A stretch of 64,000 bases of DNA from Streptomyces endocoffeicus (GCF_016741935.1 NZ_JAERRG010000014.1:124001-188000); one strand, 5' to 3'. Counted from the first letter of the stretch, positions 1 to 9,362 are shown. Notes: a model not told the origin generated them from the sequence alone. Numbers and translations: made by a program.

Positions 1-640
1 CGAAGATCTTCGGCAGGGCGCGCATCAGCACCGGCAGCCCCTTACGGGGCTCATCGATCCGGCCCATGAAGCCGATCGTCTCCCCCTGCCACTCCTCCTT
101 CGGCTCGGCGTCGGCGAAGAAGTCCACATCGACGCCGTTGGGGATGACCACCGCGTCCCCGCCCAGGTGCTCCACCAGCGTCCGGCGCGCGTACTCGCTC
201 ACCGCGATCCGCGCGCTGATCTTCTCCAGCGCCGGCTGGAGGATCGGATACGCCGCGATCATGGCCCGGGAGCGCGGATTGGAGGTGTGGAACGTCGCGA
301 CGATCGGCCCCTGGGCCGCCCAGCAGGCCAGCAGCCCCAGCGAGGGCGAGGTGGGCTCGTGGATGTGGATGACGTCGAAGGCGCCGTCGTGCAGCCAGCG
401 GCGCACCCGCGCGGCCGACAGGAACCCGAAGTTCAGCCGGGCCACCGAGCCGTTGTACGGCACCGGCACCGCGCGCCCGGCGGAGACCACGTACGGCGGC
501 AGCGGCGTCTCGTCGTCCGCCGGGGCCAGCACGGAGACCTGGTGGCCGCGCCGGATCAGATGGTCGGCCAGATCTCGGATATGGAACTGGACGCCGCCTG
601 GGACATCCCAGGAGTACGGGCAGACGATCCCGATCCTCAA
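1..640 (-). CDS. pimA: Phosphatidylinositol alpha-mannosyltransferase (partial, 3' end beyond window)
   Basis: Encodes about the first 213 residues of a GT-B glycosyltransferase that moves mannose from GDP-mannose to phosphatidylinositol at the inner face of the membrane. The N-terminus starts MRIGIVCPYSWDVPGGVQ, the usual group 4 glycosyltransferase opening, and a PNGVD motif lies near residue 165. The start is a TTG at 640 that overlaps the TGA of the upstream acyltransferase (TTGA), so the two are translationally coupled. It is the last visible gene of a pgsA-acyltransferase-pimA operon, an order also known in mycobacteria, which makes the PIM assignment better than similarity alone. The C-terminal donor-binding domain lies outside the window. 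Confidence 0.88.
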   Translation of the reverse strand, partial: MRIGIVCPYSWDVPGGVQFHIRDLADHLIRRGHQVSVLAPADDETPLPPYVVSAGRAVPVPYNGSVARLNFGFLSAARVRRWLHDGAFDVIHIHEPTSPSLGLLACWAAQGPIVATFHTSNPRSRAMIAAYPILQPALEKISARIAVSEYARRTLVEHLGGDAVVIPNGVDVDFFADAEPKEEWQGETIGFMGRIDEPRKGLPVLMRALPKIF

Positions 641-1590
641 GGCTTCTCCGTTTCAGGGCGCCCAGGGCTTCCGGGGCCCTCGGGACTTCCCGCGCTTCCG
701 GGACCGCGGTCCAGGTCCGCGAGCCACAGCCGCTGCAGCATGTGCCAGTCCTCCGGGTGCTCGGAGATCCCCGAGGCGAAGGCGTCGGCAATCTCCTGGG
801 TCATGACGGCGGTCCGCTCCTCGCGGTTCCCGTCCCCGGGCGCCTCGACGGGCGGATGCACCCGCCCCCGCATCACCGGCGACTCGTCGTACCAGAGGGT
901 CACCGGCAGCAGCAGGGCGCCGGTCTGGAGGGCGAGCGCGGCGGGCCCGGCCGGCATCTTCGCCCGCTCGCCGAAGAACGACACCTCCACGCCCGAGGCG
1001 GACAGATCGCGGTCGGCGACCAGGCACACCAGACCGCCCGAGCGCAGCCGCCGCGCCAGCGTCCCGAAGGCGCTCCCGCCCTGGTGCGGCAGCACCTCCA
1101 TGCCCAGCCCCTCGCGGTAGGCCACGAACCGGTCGTACAGCGACTCCGGCTTCAGCCGCTCCGCGACCGTGGTGAAGGGCACCCCCAGATGGGTGGTCAC
1201 CCAGGCCCCGGCGAGGTCGTAGTTGCCCATGTGCGGCAGCGCCAGGATCACGCCCCGGTCCTCGGCGAGACCGTCCACCAGATAGTGCACGTCCTTGACG
1301 TCGAAGCCGCCCCGTATCCGCTCCGGGCTCCACGCCGGAAGCCGGAAGGACTCCATCCAGTAGCGCAGGTACGAGCGCATGCCCGCCCGCGACAGCTCGG
1401 CCAGCCGCCGGGGCGAGGCGTCCGGCACCACGCGCGCCAGGTTGGCCTCCAGGCGCAGCACGCCCTTGCCGCGCCGCTTCCACGTCTGGTCGGCGATGCG
1501 CTGCCCGAGGCGCACTGCGACCGGCTCCGGGAGCTTCTTGACCACGCTCCAGCCGAGTCCGTACAGCGCGTCGGTCAGCCTCTCCTTCAC
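637..1590 (-). CDS. Phosphatidylinositol mannoside acyltransferase (LpxL/HtrB-like)
   Basis: A 317-residue member of the lysophospholipid/lauroyl acyltransferase family, expected to acylate a mannose of phosphatidylinositol mannosides at the cytoplasmic membrane. The catalytic HX4D motif is visible in LPHMGNYDLAG, about 125 residues in, followed by the usual mid-protein FFG segment (SFFGERAKMPAG). The start is a GTG at 1590 that overlaps the pgsA stop by four bases (GTGA), and its own stop overlaps the pimA TTG. The C-terminal 20 residues are a Gly/Ser/Pro-rich tail (PGSAGSPEGPGSPG), probably repeat-derived. It corresponds to PatA of mycobacteria by motif and position. Confidence 0.85.
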   Translation of the reverse strand: MKERLTDALYGLGWSVVKKLPEPVAVRLGQRIADQTWKRRGKGVLRLEANLARVVPDASPRRLAELSRAGMRSYLRYWMESFRLPAWSPERIRGGFDVKDVHYLVDGLAEDRGVILALPHMGNYDLAGAWVTTHLGVPFTTVAERLKPESLYDRFVAYREGLGMEVLPHQGGSAFGTLARRLRSGGLVCLVADRDLSASGVEVSFFGERAKMPAGPAALALQTGALLLPVTLWYDESPVMRGRVHPPVEAPGDGNREERTAVMTQEIADAFASGISEHPEDWHMLQRLWLADLDRGPGSAGSPEGPGSPGRPETEKP

Positions 1591-2255
1591 CGCGCCTCGC
1601 CCCCCTGGGGCACCGTCCGCTCCCCGGCGTCCGCCTCGGCGGCCTCCCGGCGCACCGTCACCACCCGCTGGACGAGGGTCACCGCGCTGCCGACGGCCAC
1701 GATCCACAGCGCGATCGGGAGCAGGATCTCGATATGGGGCACGCCGAACTTGTGCAGCCCCGAGAGGCCGCACGCCACCAGCGAGATCACCAGCCGCTCG
1801 GCACGCTCCACCAGCCCGTTGACGTTCACCGGCAGGCCGATGCTCTCGCCGCGGGCCTTGGTGTACGAGACCACCTGGCCGCTGGCGAGGCAGAAAATCG
1901 TCACCGCACACAGCACATTGTCGTCCCCGCGGCCCGCGTACCACAACGTCAGACCGCCGAAGATCGCGCCGTCGGCCACCCGGTCCAGCGTGGAGTCGAG
2001 GAACGCCCCCCAGCGGCTGGAGCGCCCCAGCTGCCGCGCCATATTGCCGTCGACCAGGTCGGAGAAGACGAACAGCGTGATGACGACGGTGCCCCAGAAG
2101 AACTCCCCGCGGGGATAGAAGACCAGTGCGCCCGCGCACACGCCGGCGGTGCCGGTAAGGGTCACCGCGTCGGGGCTGACCCCGAGACGGATCAGCAGAG
2201 CGGCGAACGGTGTGAGAACACGCGTGAAGAATGCACGCGCGTACTTGTTCAGCAT
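1587..2255 (-). CDS. pgsA: Phosphatidylinositol phosphate synthase (CDP-alcohol phosphatidyltransferase)
   Basis: A 222-residue integral membrane enzyme that joins CDP-diacylglycerol to inositol 1-phosphate in actinobacteria. The family signature D-G-x2-A-R-x8-G-x3-D-x3-D is present without deviation, from DGNMAR through the final aspartate of LDSTLD (about residues 68-90). Several hydrophobic segments follow. It opens the operon with the acyltransferase and pimA; each junction is an overlapping stop/start. The promoter should lie in the roughly 200 bp divergent region shared with the EF-G-like gene. Assignment to inositol phosphate rather than glycerol phosphate rests on this context. Confidence 0.88.
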   Translation of the reverse strand: MLNKYARAFFTRVLTPFAALLIRLGVSPDAVTLTGTAGVCAGALVFYPRGEFFWGTVVITLFVFSDLVDGNMARQLGRSSRWGAFLDSTLDRVADGAIFGGLTLWYAGRGDDNVLCAVTIFCLASGQVVSYTKARGESIGLPVNVNGLVERAERLVISLVACGLSGLHKFGVPHIEILLPIALWIVAVGSAVTLVQRVVTVRREAAEADAGERTVPQGGEAR

Positions 2256-2461
2256 GGCCTTCCCGGGGGGTCGAAACGGGCCGGGTGGTCAAGAGGCCAC
2301 CGGCGCGCCCATCGTAGCCAGGCCCCGGAGGGGCACCGTGCACCTGTCGGACGGCTCCGCGACCCCGCGCGTGGTACGGCCGCATGTGTGACGTATGGAC
2401 GCACCGTTACAGGGGTGGAAAGCTCGAAGTATCGCAAGGTGTCGACCGGGAGGCGAGACAC

Positions 2462-4669
2462 ATGGGCGAGAAGATGAGTACACACCCAGGGGCCGCCGGA
2501 AGGGCAGTGGCGGCCGACCGGCCCAGCTCCCTGCGGAATGTGGTTCTGGTCGGCCACAGTGGGACCGGAAAGACGACGCTGGTGGAGGCCCTCGCACTGG
2601 CGACGGGCGCGGTCAACCGGGCAGGCAGGGTCGAGGACGGCGGCTGTCTCTCGGACTACGACGATATCGAGCACCGGCAGCAGCGTTCGATCCAGCTGTC
2701 GCTGGTCCCCGTCGAATGGGGCGGGATGAAGATCAATCTCCTGGACACCCCGGGCTATGCCGATTTCGTCGGGGAACTCAGGGCCGGTCTGCGAGCGGCG
2801 GACGCGGCCCTTTTCGTTGTCTCGGCCGCCCAGGACGCCCTGGGCATCACCGGGGCCACCCGCATGATCTGGGACGAGTGCGCCGCGGTCGGAATGCCGC
2901 GGGCCATCGTGATCACCCACCTCGAAGCGGCCCGCGCCAGCTTCGAGGACATGACCGAGCTGTGCCGGGACAGCTTCGGCGGCGACGACCCCGACGCCGT
3001 GCTGCCGCTGTACCTGCCGCTGCGCGGCGAACCGGAGCCGGACGGGCACGCCCCCGTGACCGGCCTCATCGGGCTGCTCACCCAGCGGGTCTTCGACTAC
3101 TCCTCGGGGGTGCGCACCGAATCACCGCCCCGGGAGGACCAGCTGCCGCTGGTCGAGGAGGCCCGCGGCCGGCTCATCGAGGGGATCATCGCCGAGAGCG
3201 AGGACGAGACCCTCATGGACCGCTATCTCGGCGGTGCGGAGATCGACGTCAAGACGCTGATCGAGGACCTGGAGAAGGCCGTCGCACGCGGCAGCTTCCA
3301 CCCCGTGCTGGCGGCGGCGCCCGCCGCGGCGGGGTCCAAGCAGGGCCTGGGCACCGTCGAACTGCTGGACCTGGTGACCGGCGGCTTCCCGTCCCCGCTG
3401 GAGCGCGAGACGCCCGACGTCACCACCCCGCAGGGCACCGCGCGCCCGCCGCTGAGCTGCGACCCGGACGGTCCGCTGGCCGCCGAGGTGGTCAAGACCT
3501 CATCCGATCCGTATGTCGGCCGGATCTCCCTGGTGCGGGTCTTCTCCGGCACCCTCCGCCCCGACGAGACCGTCCATGTGTCCGGACACGGTCTGGAGGA
3601 CCGCGGCCATGAGGACCACGACGTGGACGAGCGGGTCGGTGCCCTGTCCGCGCCCTTCGGCAAACAGCAGCGCACCCTCCCCCAGGCCATCGCGGGCGAT
3701 CTGGCGTGCGTGGCCAAGCTGACCCGCGCCGAGACCGGGGACACCCTCTCGGCCAAGGACCAGCCGCTCCTGATGGAGCCCTGGCAGATGCCCGATCCGC
3801 TGCTGCCGGTGGCCATCCAGGCGCACAGCAAACCGGACGAGGACAAGCTGTCGCTGGGCCTGTCCCGGCTGGTCGCCGAGGACCCGACGATGCGTCTGGA
3901 GCAGAACCCGGACACCCATCAGGTGGTGCTGTGGTGTCTGGGCGAGGCGCATATGGACGTCGCGCTGGAGCGGCTGCGCAGCCGGTACGGCGTCCAGGTG
4001 GACGCGGTACCGTACAAGGTCTCGCTGCGCGAGACCTTCGGGGCGAAGTCGGCCGGGCGCGGCCGCCATGTCAAGCAGTCCGGAGGGCACGGCCAGTACG
4101 CGATCTGCGAGATCGAGGTGGAGCCGCTGCCGGAGGGTTCGGGCATCGAGTTCGTGGACAAGGTCGTGGGCGGCGCGGTGCCCCGGCAGTTCATCCCGTC
4201 CGTCGAGAAGGGCGTGCGCGGCCAGGCCTCGCGCGGTGTCGCCGCCGGGTACCCCCTGGTCGATGTGCGGGTCACGCTGCTGGACGGCAAGGCGCACTCG
4301 GTGGACTCCTCCGACGCCGCCTTCCAGACGGCGGGAGCGCTCGCGCTGCGCGAGGCGGCCGCCGACGCCCGGATCGACCTGCTGGAACCGGTGGTGGAGG
4401 TGGGCGTGCTGGTCTCGGACGACTATGTCGGCGCCGTCATGAGCGATCTGTCCGGCCGGCGCGGCCGGGTCGTCGGCACCGAACAGTCCGGCGGCGGACA
4501 GACCTTGATCAGGGCGGATGTACCTGAGATCGAGATCGGTCGGTACGCGGTCGATCTGCGATCGCTTTCGCATGGCACGGGGCGGTTCAGCCGCTCCTAC
4601 GCCCGGCATGAGCCGATGCCCCACCAGCTGGCCGAGCGGATGCGCGAACAAGTCGCCGCGGAGGCGTAG
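2462..4669 (+). CDS. Elongation factor G-like protein (EF-G2 type)
   Basis: A 735-residue protein with EF-G domain order: GTPase domain, domain II near 330-420, then domains III-V. The P-loop is GHSGTGKTT (31-39), a variant of AHVDAGKTT, and switch II is DTPGYADF (95-102). The guanine-specificity motif NKxD is replaced by THLE (152-155), so nucleotide binding may differ from true EF-G. The ATG at 2462 is chosen because a GGGAGG element sits about 8 bases upstream; the ATG at 2474 has poorer spacing. It is transcribed away from the pgsA operon. It should not be taken as the translational translocase; the role of this EF-G2 class is uncertain. A 23-bp tandem array starts at its stop codon. Confidence 0.85.
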   Translation: MGEKMSTHPGAAGRAVAADRPSSLRNVVLVGHSGTGKTTLVEALALATGAVNRAGRVEDGGCLSDYDDIEHRQQRSIQLSLVPVEWGGMKINLLDTPGYADFVGELRAGLRAADAALFVVSAAQDALGITGATRMIWDECAAVGMPRAIVITHLEAARASFEDMTELCRDSFGGDDPDAVLPLYLPLRGEPEPDGHAPVTGLIGLLTQRVFDYSSGVRTESPPREDQLPLVEEARGRLIEGIIAESEDETLMDRYLGGAEIDVKTLIEDLEKAVARGSFHPVLAAAPAAAGSKQGLGTVELLDLVTGGFPSPLERETPDVTTPQGTARPPLSCDPDGPLAAEVVKTSSDPYVGRISLVRVFSGTLRPDETVHVSGHGLEDRGHEDHDVDERVGALSAPFGKQQRTLPQAIAGDLACVAKLTRAETGDTLSAKDQPLLMEPWQMPDPLLPVAIQAHSKPDEDKLSLGLSRLVAEDPTMRLEQNPDTHQVVLWCLGEAHMDVALERLRSRYGVQVDAVPYKVSLRETFGAKSAGRGRHVKQSGGHGQYAICEIEVEPLPEGSGIEFVDKVVGGAVPRQFIPSVEKGVRGQASRGVAAGYPLVDVRVTLLDGKAHSVDSSDAAFQTAGALALREAAADARIDLLEPVVEVGVLVSDDYVGAVMSDLSGRRGRVVGTEQSGGGQTLIRADVPEIEIGRYAVDLRSLSHGTGRFSRSYARHEPMPHQLAERMREQVAAEA

Positions 4670-4820
4670 TTCACGACCCGTCCGTGGGGTAGTCCACGGC
4701 CCGTGCATGGGGTGGTCCACGCCCCGTGCACGGGGTGGTTCACGCCCTGTCCATGGGGTAGTTCACGGCCATGTCACGGCCCGTCCGTGGCGTAAGTCAC
4801 GGCCCGCCCGCCCCAACCGC
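4666..4820 (+). repeat. 23-bp tandem array starting at the EF-G-like stop codon, then decaying copies
   Basis: Four consecutive 23-base units lie at 4666-4688, 4689-4711, 4712-4734 and 4735-4757. Each begins GTAG or GTGG and continues TYCACG, and the first unit contains the TAG stop. A fifth unit decays after 4758. From 4670 to about 4983 I see no other gene; the second half presumably holds the promoter and leader of the next gene. Confidence 0.9.
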
Positions 4821-4983
4821 GCCGGGGCGGGCGGACCTCCGCCGTGGGCCGTCCACCGGCGGTTCCGCGGGCGGTCTTCTCCACGAGGGTTTTCCACAGG
4901 CCGCACACGCCCTGGCGACAGGCGGTGCACACCCCGGATACGCTGAGGTCGCAGCGCAAGAGCGTGCCGTATTGGGGGCGTTG

Positions 4984-6636
4984 GTGACGGACGGATTCGA
5001 CTTCAGTCCCGGGGCGCAGGTTCCCCTGTCGGGAGCGGCGGGACAGACAGCGGCGACGCAGGCCCTTGCGTCGGCCGCCTACCGCGACGACCCCGTGGCA
5101 AAGTTGCTCGACGCCAATTCGGAGTGGACGGTCTCGGAGGTCAAGAAGCCGAGGATCTCGCTCTTCGAGCCGAATCTGGGCGAGGCGTTCGCACGCGCCG
5201 TCCAGACCAGAATGCTCGGCGGCGGCCGGGGCCAGGTGATCCAGTCCTTCGGCATAGAGCCCCAGACGGTGGTCGAGCACTGTCTGGCCGCCAACCGCAT
5301 CCGCAAGACCCGTGACGCCCGGCTCACCGCCGTCATGGTGATCTTCGGGCTGCTGTTCCTGCCCGGAGTGCTGCTCTGGCTCGGCGCCTTCCAGCTGCGC
5401 CGCTCGGTCGCCGGTGCCCAGGACAAGCGGATGGGCGCGCTCGGCACGGCGCTGCTGGTGGCGCTCGGCGTGATGGTCGTCATCTTCCTGATCAAGCTGC
5501 CCTTCGGGGGCTTCTGGGGGATCTATCTCCGGGGCGTCGTGGTAGCCCCGATCATCGGCTGGTACATCGCCAAGCAGATCTGCGAGCGCACCGCCAAGGA
5601 CCTCCGGGACTCCTGGGGCGGGCTGCTCTCCGGCGGCGGCGTCGGCGCCAAGGTGCCCGAGACGGTGCCCAACCACCCGGGCCAGACCGCTGCCGAGGAG
5701 CTCCGCAAGGCGCTCCACAAGCTCACCGCCGAGCAGCACAGCAATGTGGTCTTCTACGCCGGTCCCAAGGGCATATTGGGCATGGGCACCCGCTGGGGCA
5801 GCTGGCAGCTGGCCGAGGACCTGGTCTCGGCCGATCCCGACAAGGAGATCGACCCCTTCCGCAGCTGGGACGTCATACGGGCGATCCATGACCAGCTGCG
5901 CATGCTGGAGCGCACCCCGCTGCACACCGGCGGCTTCCCCACCCCCTCCGTGCGCCACTGGGTGGTCTCGCCGATCGGCGAGGGGGCCAAGGCGGTCGAG
6001 CGCGGCGGCACCTCCGAGGAGGAGGGCTTCCAGATAAAGGGCGTCGATCTCCAGCGGATCTGCGACACGCAGCAGTTCGGCGCCGGTGACCGGCACTATC
6101 TGGGTGTGCAGTTCGTGCTCTGGGACGGCCAGTTGGTGATCACCCTGATGATCACGGTGACCCTGCTGCACAAGACGCTGCGGATCGAGGTCACCGGGCA
6201 TGCGCTGGGGCCGATACATCCGCTGTTCCACAACAAACCGTCGGCGCCCAGCAAGACGGTCGCCAAGACCTTCCGGTTCTGGGAGACCAAGTCCATCCCG
6301 CTGCCGCTGGTGAACACGAAGGAGGTCGTGCGGCTGACCGCGCGCGCCCCCTTCACCTGGTACCCGCCGATACTCGACCACCTCGGGGGCAAACTGGTCC
6401 TGCCCGAGCCGTTCGGTCTGCGGCACGCCTGGGCGGACAAGCCCTGGCGCCACCGCTTCATGGCGGACGACGCGCTGCGCGCCGCCACCCCCGTGCTGCG
6501 GGTGGTCCATGAGGCGGCCATCGGGGTGCTCAAGCACCACGGTGTGGACACCGAGCGCTTCGGCAACCGCTCGCTGGCCCTCAGCGGCCAGGTCCAGGAC
6601 GTGGCCCCGAAGAAGGCCGATCTGTACGACGCGTAA
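4984..6636 (+). CDS. Conserved actinobacterial membrane protein, unknown function
   Basis: About 550 residues from a GTG at 4984 (VTDGFDFSPGAQVPL). The open frame extends upstream to 4771, but that part is repeat-derived, so I exclude it; a TTG at 4981 is an alternative start. Residues about 115-200 contain hydrophobic segments (around LTAVMVIFGLLFLPGVLLWL and the AIGALLVALGVMVVIFLI-like stretch). The rest is a large soluble region with many charged residues, probably cytoplasmic. I do not recognise a catalytic motif. It sits between the EF-G-like gene and the HIT/thrS pair, a position I recall as conserved in Streptomyces, which argues for a real housekeeping gene. Confidence 0.8.
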   Translation: MTDGFDFSPGAQVPLSGAAGQTAATQALASAAYRDDPVAKLLDANSEWTVSEVKKPRISLFEPNLGEAFARAVQTRMLGGGRGQVIQSFGIEPQTVVEHCLAANRIRKTRDARLTAVMVIFGLLFLPGVLLWLGAFQLRRSVAGAQDKRMGALGTALLVALGVMVVIFLIKLPFGGFWGIYLRGVVVAPIIGWYIAKQICERTAKDLRDSWGGLLSGGGVGAKVPETVPNHPGQTAAEELRKALHKLTAEQHSNVVFYAGPKGILGMGTRWGSWQLAEDLVSADPDKEIDPFRSWDVIRAIHDQLRMLERTPLHTGGFPTPSVRHWVVSPIGEGAKAVERGGTSEEEGFQIKGVDLQRICDTQQFGAGDRHYLGVQFVLWDGQLVITLMITVTLLHKTLRIEVTGHALGPIHPLFHNKPSAPSKTVAKTFRFWETKSIPLPLVNTKEVVRLTARAPFTWYPPILDHLGGKLVLPEPFGLRHAWADKPWRHRFMADDALRAATPVLRVVHEAAIGVLKHHGVDTERFGNRSLALSGQVQDVAPKKADLYDA

Positions 6637-6670
6637 GGGCACGACGTGTCGGGGCACGACGCGTAAGGCA
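6626..6670 (+). repeat. 15-bp x 3 tandem repeat across a stop codon
   Basis: Units at 6626-6640, 6641-6655 and 6656-6670 all begin ACGACG. The first carries the TAA stop of the membrane protein gene and the third reproduces the same GCGTAAGG context. Confidence 0.85.
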
Positions 6671-6724
6671 GACGCAACGGGTCGGGCCCTGGCCACACGG
6701 CCGGGGCCCGACCCTGAGCGGCCG

Positions 6725-7279
6725 CTAGGCCCCCGGCCGGGGCCAGGCGTCGGCGAGCAACCGGCGGGTGTCGGCGAGGAGTTGCGGCAGCACCTTGGTG
6801 CTGCCGATCACGGGCATGAAGTTGGTGTCCCCGCCCCAGCGCGGCACCACATGCTGATGCAGATGCGCCGCGATCCCGGCACCGGCCACGGTCCCTTGGT
6901 TCATGCCGATGTTGAAACCGTGCGCACCCGAGGCGGTACGCAGCGCGGTCATGGCGGCCTTGGTGTACTCCGCGAGCTCCACCGTCTCCTCGGCGGTGAG
7001 GTCGGTGTAGTCGGCGATATGCCGGAACGGGACGACCATGAGATGGCCGCCGGTGTACGGATACAGATTGAGCACGGCGTAGACGGACTCGCCGCGAGCG
7101 ATGATCAAGCCGTCCTCATCGGACTTCTCCGGAATGGAGCAGAACGGACAGCCATCGCCCGCGCCCGGGCCGGTCGGCTTGTTCTCCCCCTGGATGTAGG
7201 CCATCCGATGGGGCGTCCACAGGCGCTGGAACGCGTCAGGCGTCCCCACTCCGATCTGCTGTTCCGGCTCACTCGTCAT
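6725..7279 (-). CDS. HIT family protein, probable diadenosine tetraphosphate phosphorylase/hydrolase
   Basis: A 184-residue histidine-triad protein. The HLHQHVV motif at 139-145 supplies the catalytic and binding histidines, and a CPFC pair at 44-47 with a downstream histidine is the usual zinc site. Family members cleave dinucleotide polyphosphates or nucleotidyl-phosphoramidates. The gene lies just downstream of thrS and in the neighbourhood of pgsA, matching the mycobacterial locus whose HIT protein is reported as an Ap4A phosphorylase, so that activity is the best guess. I prefer the ATG at 7279; an ATG at 7291 would add four residues. A strong hairpin separates it from thrS. Confidence 0.87.
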   Translation of the reverse strand: MTSEPEQQIGVGTPDAFQRLWTPHRMAYIQGENKPTGPGAGDGCPFCSIPEKSDEDGLIIARGESVYAVLNLYPYTGGHLMVVPFRHIADYTDLTAEETVELAEYTKAAMTALRTASGAHGFNIGMNQGTVAGAGIAAHLHQHVVPRWGGDTNFMPVIGSTKVLPQLLADTRRLLADAWPRPGA

Positions 7280-7317
7280 GCGGGCCAGCATATTCGCCCC
7301 GCAGGGGTGAGGAAGAG

Positions 7318-7351
7318 CCGAGGGGCGGCCCTGGTCAGGGCCGCCCCTCGG
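7318..7351 (-). terminator. Intergenic hairpin between thrS and the HIT gene
   Basis: A perfect 15-bp GC-rich stem (7318-7332 with 7337-7351) and a 4-base GGTC loop lie just after the thrS stop and before the HIT start. There is no U-tract, as is normal in Streptomyces. It should stop or attenuate thrS transcription before the HIT gene. Confidence 0.75.
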
Positions 7352-7382
7352 AATCCTAGCCTCCGTGGAGACCGCTACTGGA

Positions 7383-9362
7383 TCAGACCTGGATCCGGCG
7401 CTCCACGGCGTCGGCGATCTCGGTCAGCGCCTGGTCGATCGGGATGCCGTTCTTCTGCGAGCCGTCGCGGTAGCGGAAGCTCACCGCACCGTTCGCGACA
7501 TCCTCGTCACCGGCGATCACCATGAACGGGACCTTGGCCTTCTGCGCGTTCCTGATCTTCTTCTGCATCCGGTCCGAGGACGAGTCCACCTCCATCCGCA
7601 GACCCTTCGCCTTGGCCTGCGCGGCGAACTCCTCCAGGTACGGCACATGGGTGTCGCCGATCGGGATGCCGACCGCCTGGACCGGGGCGAGCCACACCGG
7701 GAAGGCGCCCGCGTAGTGTTCCAGCAGCACCGCGAAGAAGCGCTCGATCGAGCCGAAGAGCGCCCGGTGGATCATGACGGGCTGCTGGCGGGAGCCGTCC
7801 GCGGCCGTGTACTCCAGGTTGAACCGGGCCGGCTGGTTGAAGTCGACCTGGATGGTCGACATCTGCCAGGTGCGGCCGATCGCGTCCCGGGCCTGGACCG
7901 AGATCTTGGGGCCGTAGAAGGCCGCGCCGCCCGGGTCCATGACCAGCTCCAGGCCCTGCTTCTCGGCGGCCTTGCGCAGCTCCTCGGTGGCCTCTTCCCA
8001 CTGATCGTCGCTGCCCATGAACTTGTCGGAGTCGTCCCGGGTGGACAGCTCCAGATAGAAGTCGCTCAGGCCGTAGTCGCGGAGCAGGTCCAGCACGAAG
8101 GTGAGCAGATTGTCCAGCTCATCGGCCATCTGCTCCTTGGTGCAGTAGATGTGCGAGTCGTCCTGGGTGAAGCCCCGGGCCCGGGTCAGGCCGTGGACGA
8201 CGCCGGACTTCTCGTAGCGGTAGACCGTGCCGAACTCGAAGAGCCGCAGCGGCAGCTCGCGGTAGGACCGCCCGCGCGCCCGGAAGACCAGGTTGTGCAT
8301 CGGGCAGTTCATGGCCTTGAGGTAGTAGTCCTGGCCCTCGAACTCCATGGGCGGGAACATGCCGTCCATGTAGTGCGGCAGATGGCCGGAGGTCTCGAAG
8401 AGCTTGGCCTTGGTGATGTGCGGGGTGTTGACGAACTCGTACCCCGCCTCCTCGTGCCGCTTGCGCGAGTACTGCTCCATCTCCTTGCGGATCACACCAC
8501 CCCGGGGGTGGAAGACCGCGAGGCCCGAGCCCAGCTCGTCGGGGAAGGAGAACAGGTCCAGCTCCGCGCCCAGCTTGCGGTGGTCGCGCTTCTCGGCCTC
8601 GGCGAGGAAGTCCAGGTACGCCTTCAGCTCGTCCTTGGTCGGCCAGGCGGTGCCGTAGATCCGCTGGAGCTGGGGGTTCTTCTCGCTGCCCCGCCAGTAC
8701 GCGGCGGCGCTGCGCATCAGCTTGAAGGCCGGGATGTTGCGCGTGGTCGGCAGGTGCGGACCGCGGCACAGGTCCTTCCAGCACAGCTCGCCGGTCTTGG
8801 CGTCGAGGTTGTCGTAGATGGTCAGCTCGCCCGCGCCGACCTCGGCGGACGCGCCCTCGGCGGCGTCCGCGGCCGATCCCTTGAGCCCGATCAGCTCCAG
8901 CTTGTACGGCTCGGCGGACAGCTCCTCGCGCGCCTCCTCGTCGGTGACCGCGCGGCGGGAGAACCGCTGCCCCCGCTTCTGGATCTCCTGCATCTTCTTC
9001 TCGATGCGCTTGAGATCGTCCGGGTGGAACGGGGTCTCGACGTCGAAGTCGTAGTAGAAGCCGTCCTTGATCGGCGGGCCGATGCCCAGCTTCGCCTCCG
9101 GGAACAGCTCCTGCACCGCCTGGGCCATCACATGCGCGGTGGAGTGGCGCAGGATGTCCAGACCGTCCTGGCTGGTGATCTCCACCGGCTCGATCTCGTC
9201 GCCCTCGGCCGGCCGGTACGCCAGGTCCTTGAGCTGCCCGCCCACGCGCACGGCGACGATCGAGCGGTCGCCGGTGAAGAGGTCCGCCGTCGTAGTGCCC
9301 GTGGCCACCACGCGTTCTTCCCGCTCGGAATCGCGTTGGATGATCACACGGACGTCTGACAC
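7383..9362 (-). CDS. thrS: Threonyl-tRNA synthetase
   Basis: A 659-residue class II synthetase that charges tRNA-Thr. Order: N-terminal TGS domain (about 1-60), editing domain with HSTAH (H73, H77), a catalytic core with MNCPMHN near 350 supplying the zinc-binding cysteine, motif 2 (RLFEFGTVYRYEKSG), and an anticodon-binding C-terminal domain from about 550. Length is normal. The upstream region shows no T-box element that I can find. The hairpin at 7318-7351 lies right after the gene. Confidence 0.97.
   Translation of the reverse strand: MSDVRVIIQRDSEREERVVATGTTTADLFTGDRSIVAVRVGGQLKDLAYRPAEGDEIEPVEITSQDGLDILRHSTAHVMAQAVQELFPEAKLGIGPPIKDGFYYDFDVETPFHPDDLKRIEKKMQEIQKRGQRFSRRAVTDEEAREELSAEPYKLELIGLKGSAADAAEGASAEVGAGELTIYDNLDAKTGELCWKDLCRGPHLPTTRNIPAFKLMRSAAAYWRGSEKNPQLQRIYGTAWPTKDELKAYLDFLAEAEKRDHRKLGAELDLFSFPDELGSGLAVFHPRGGVIRKEMEQYSRKRHEEAGYEFVNTPHITKAKLFETSGHLPHYMDGMFPPMEFEGQDYYLKAMNCPMHNLVFRARGRSYRELPLRLFEFGTVYRYEKSGVVHGLTRARGFTQDDSHIYCTKEQMADELDNLLTFVLDLLRDYGLSDFYLELSTRDDSDKFMGSDDQWEEATEELRKAAEKQGLELVMDPGGAAFYGPKISVQARDAIGRTWQMSTIQVDFNQPARFNLEYTAADGSRQQPVMIHRALFGSIERFFAVLLEHYAGAFPVWLAPVQAVGIPIGDTHVPYLEEFAAQAKAKGLRMEVDSSSDRMQKKIRNAQKAKVPFMVIAGDEDVANGAVSFRYRDGSQKNGIPIDQALTEIADAVERRIQV

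Noticed and set aside
4666..4757. CRISPR array
   Set aside because: The 23-bp units follow each other with no spacers and no cas genes are near.
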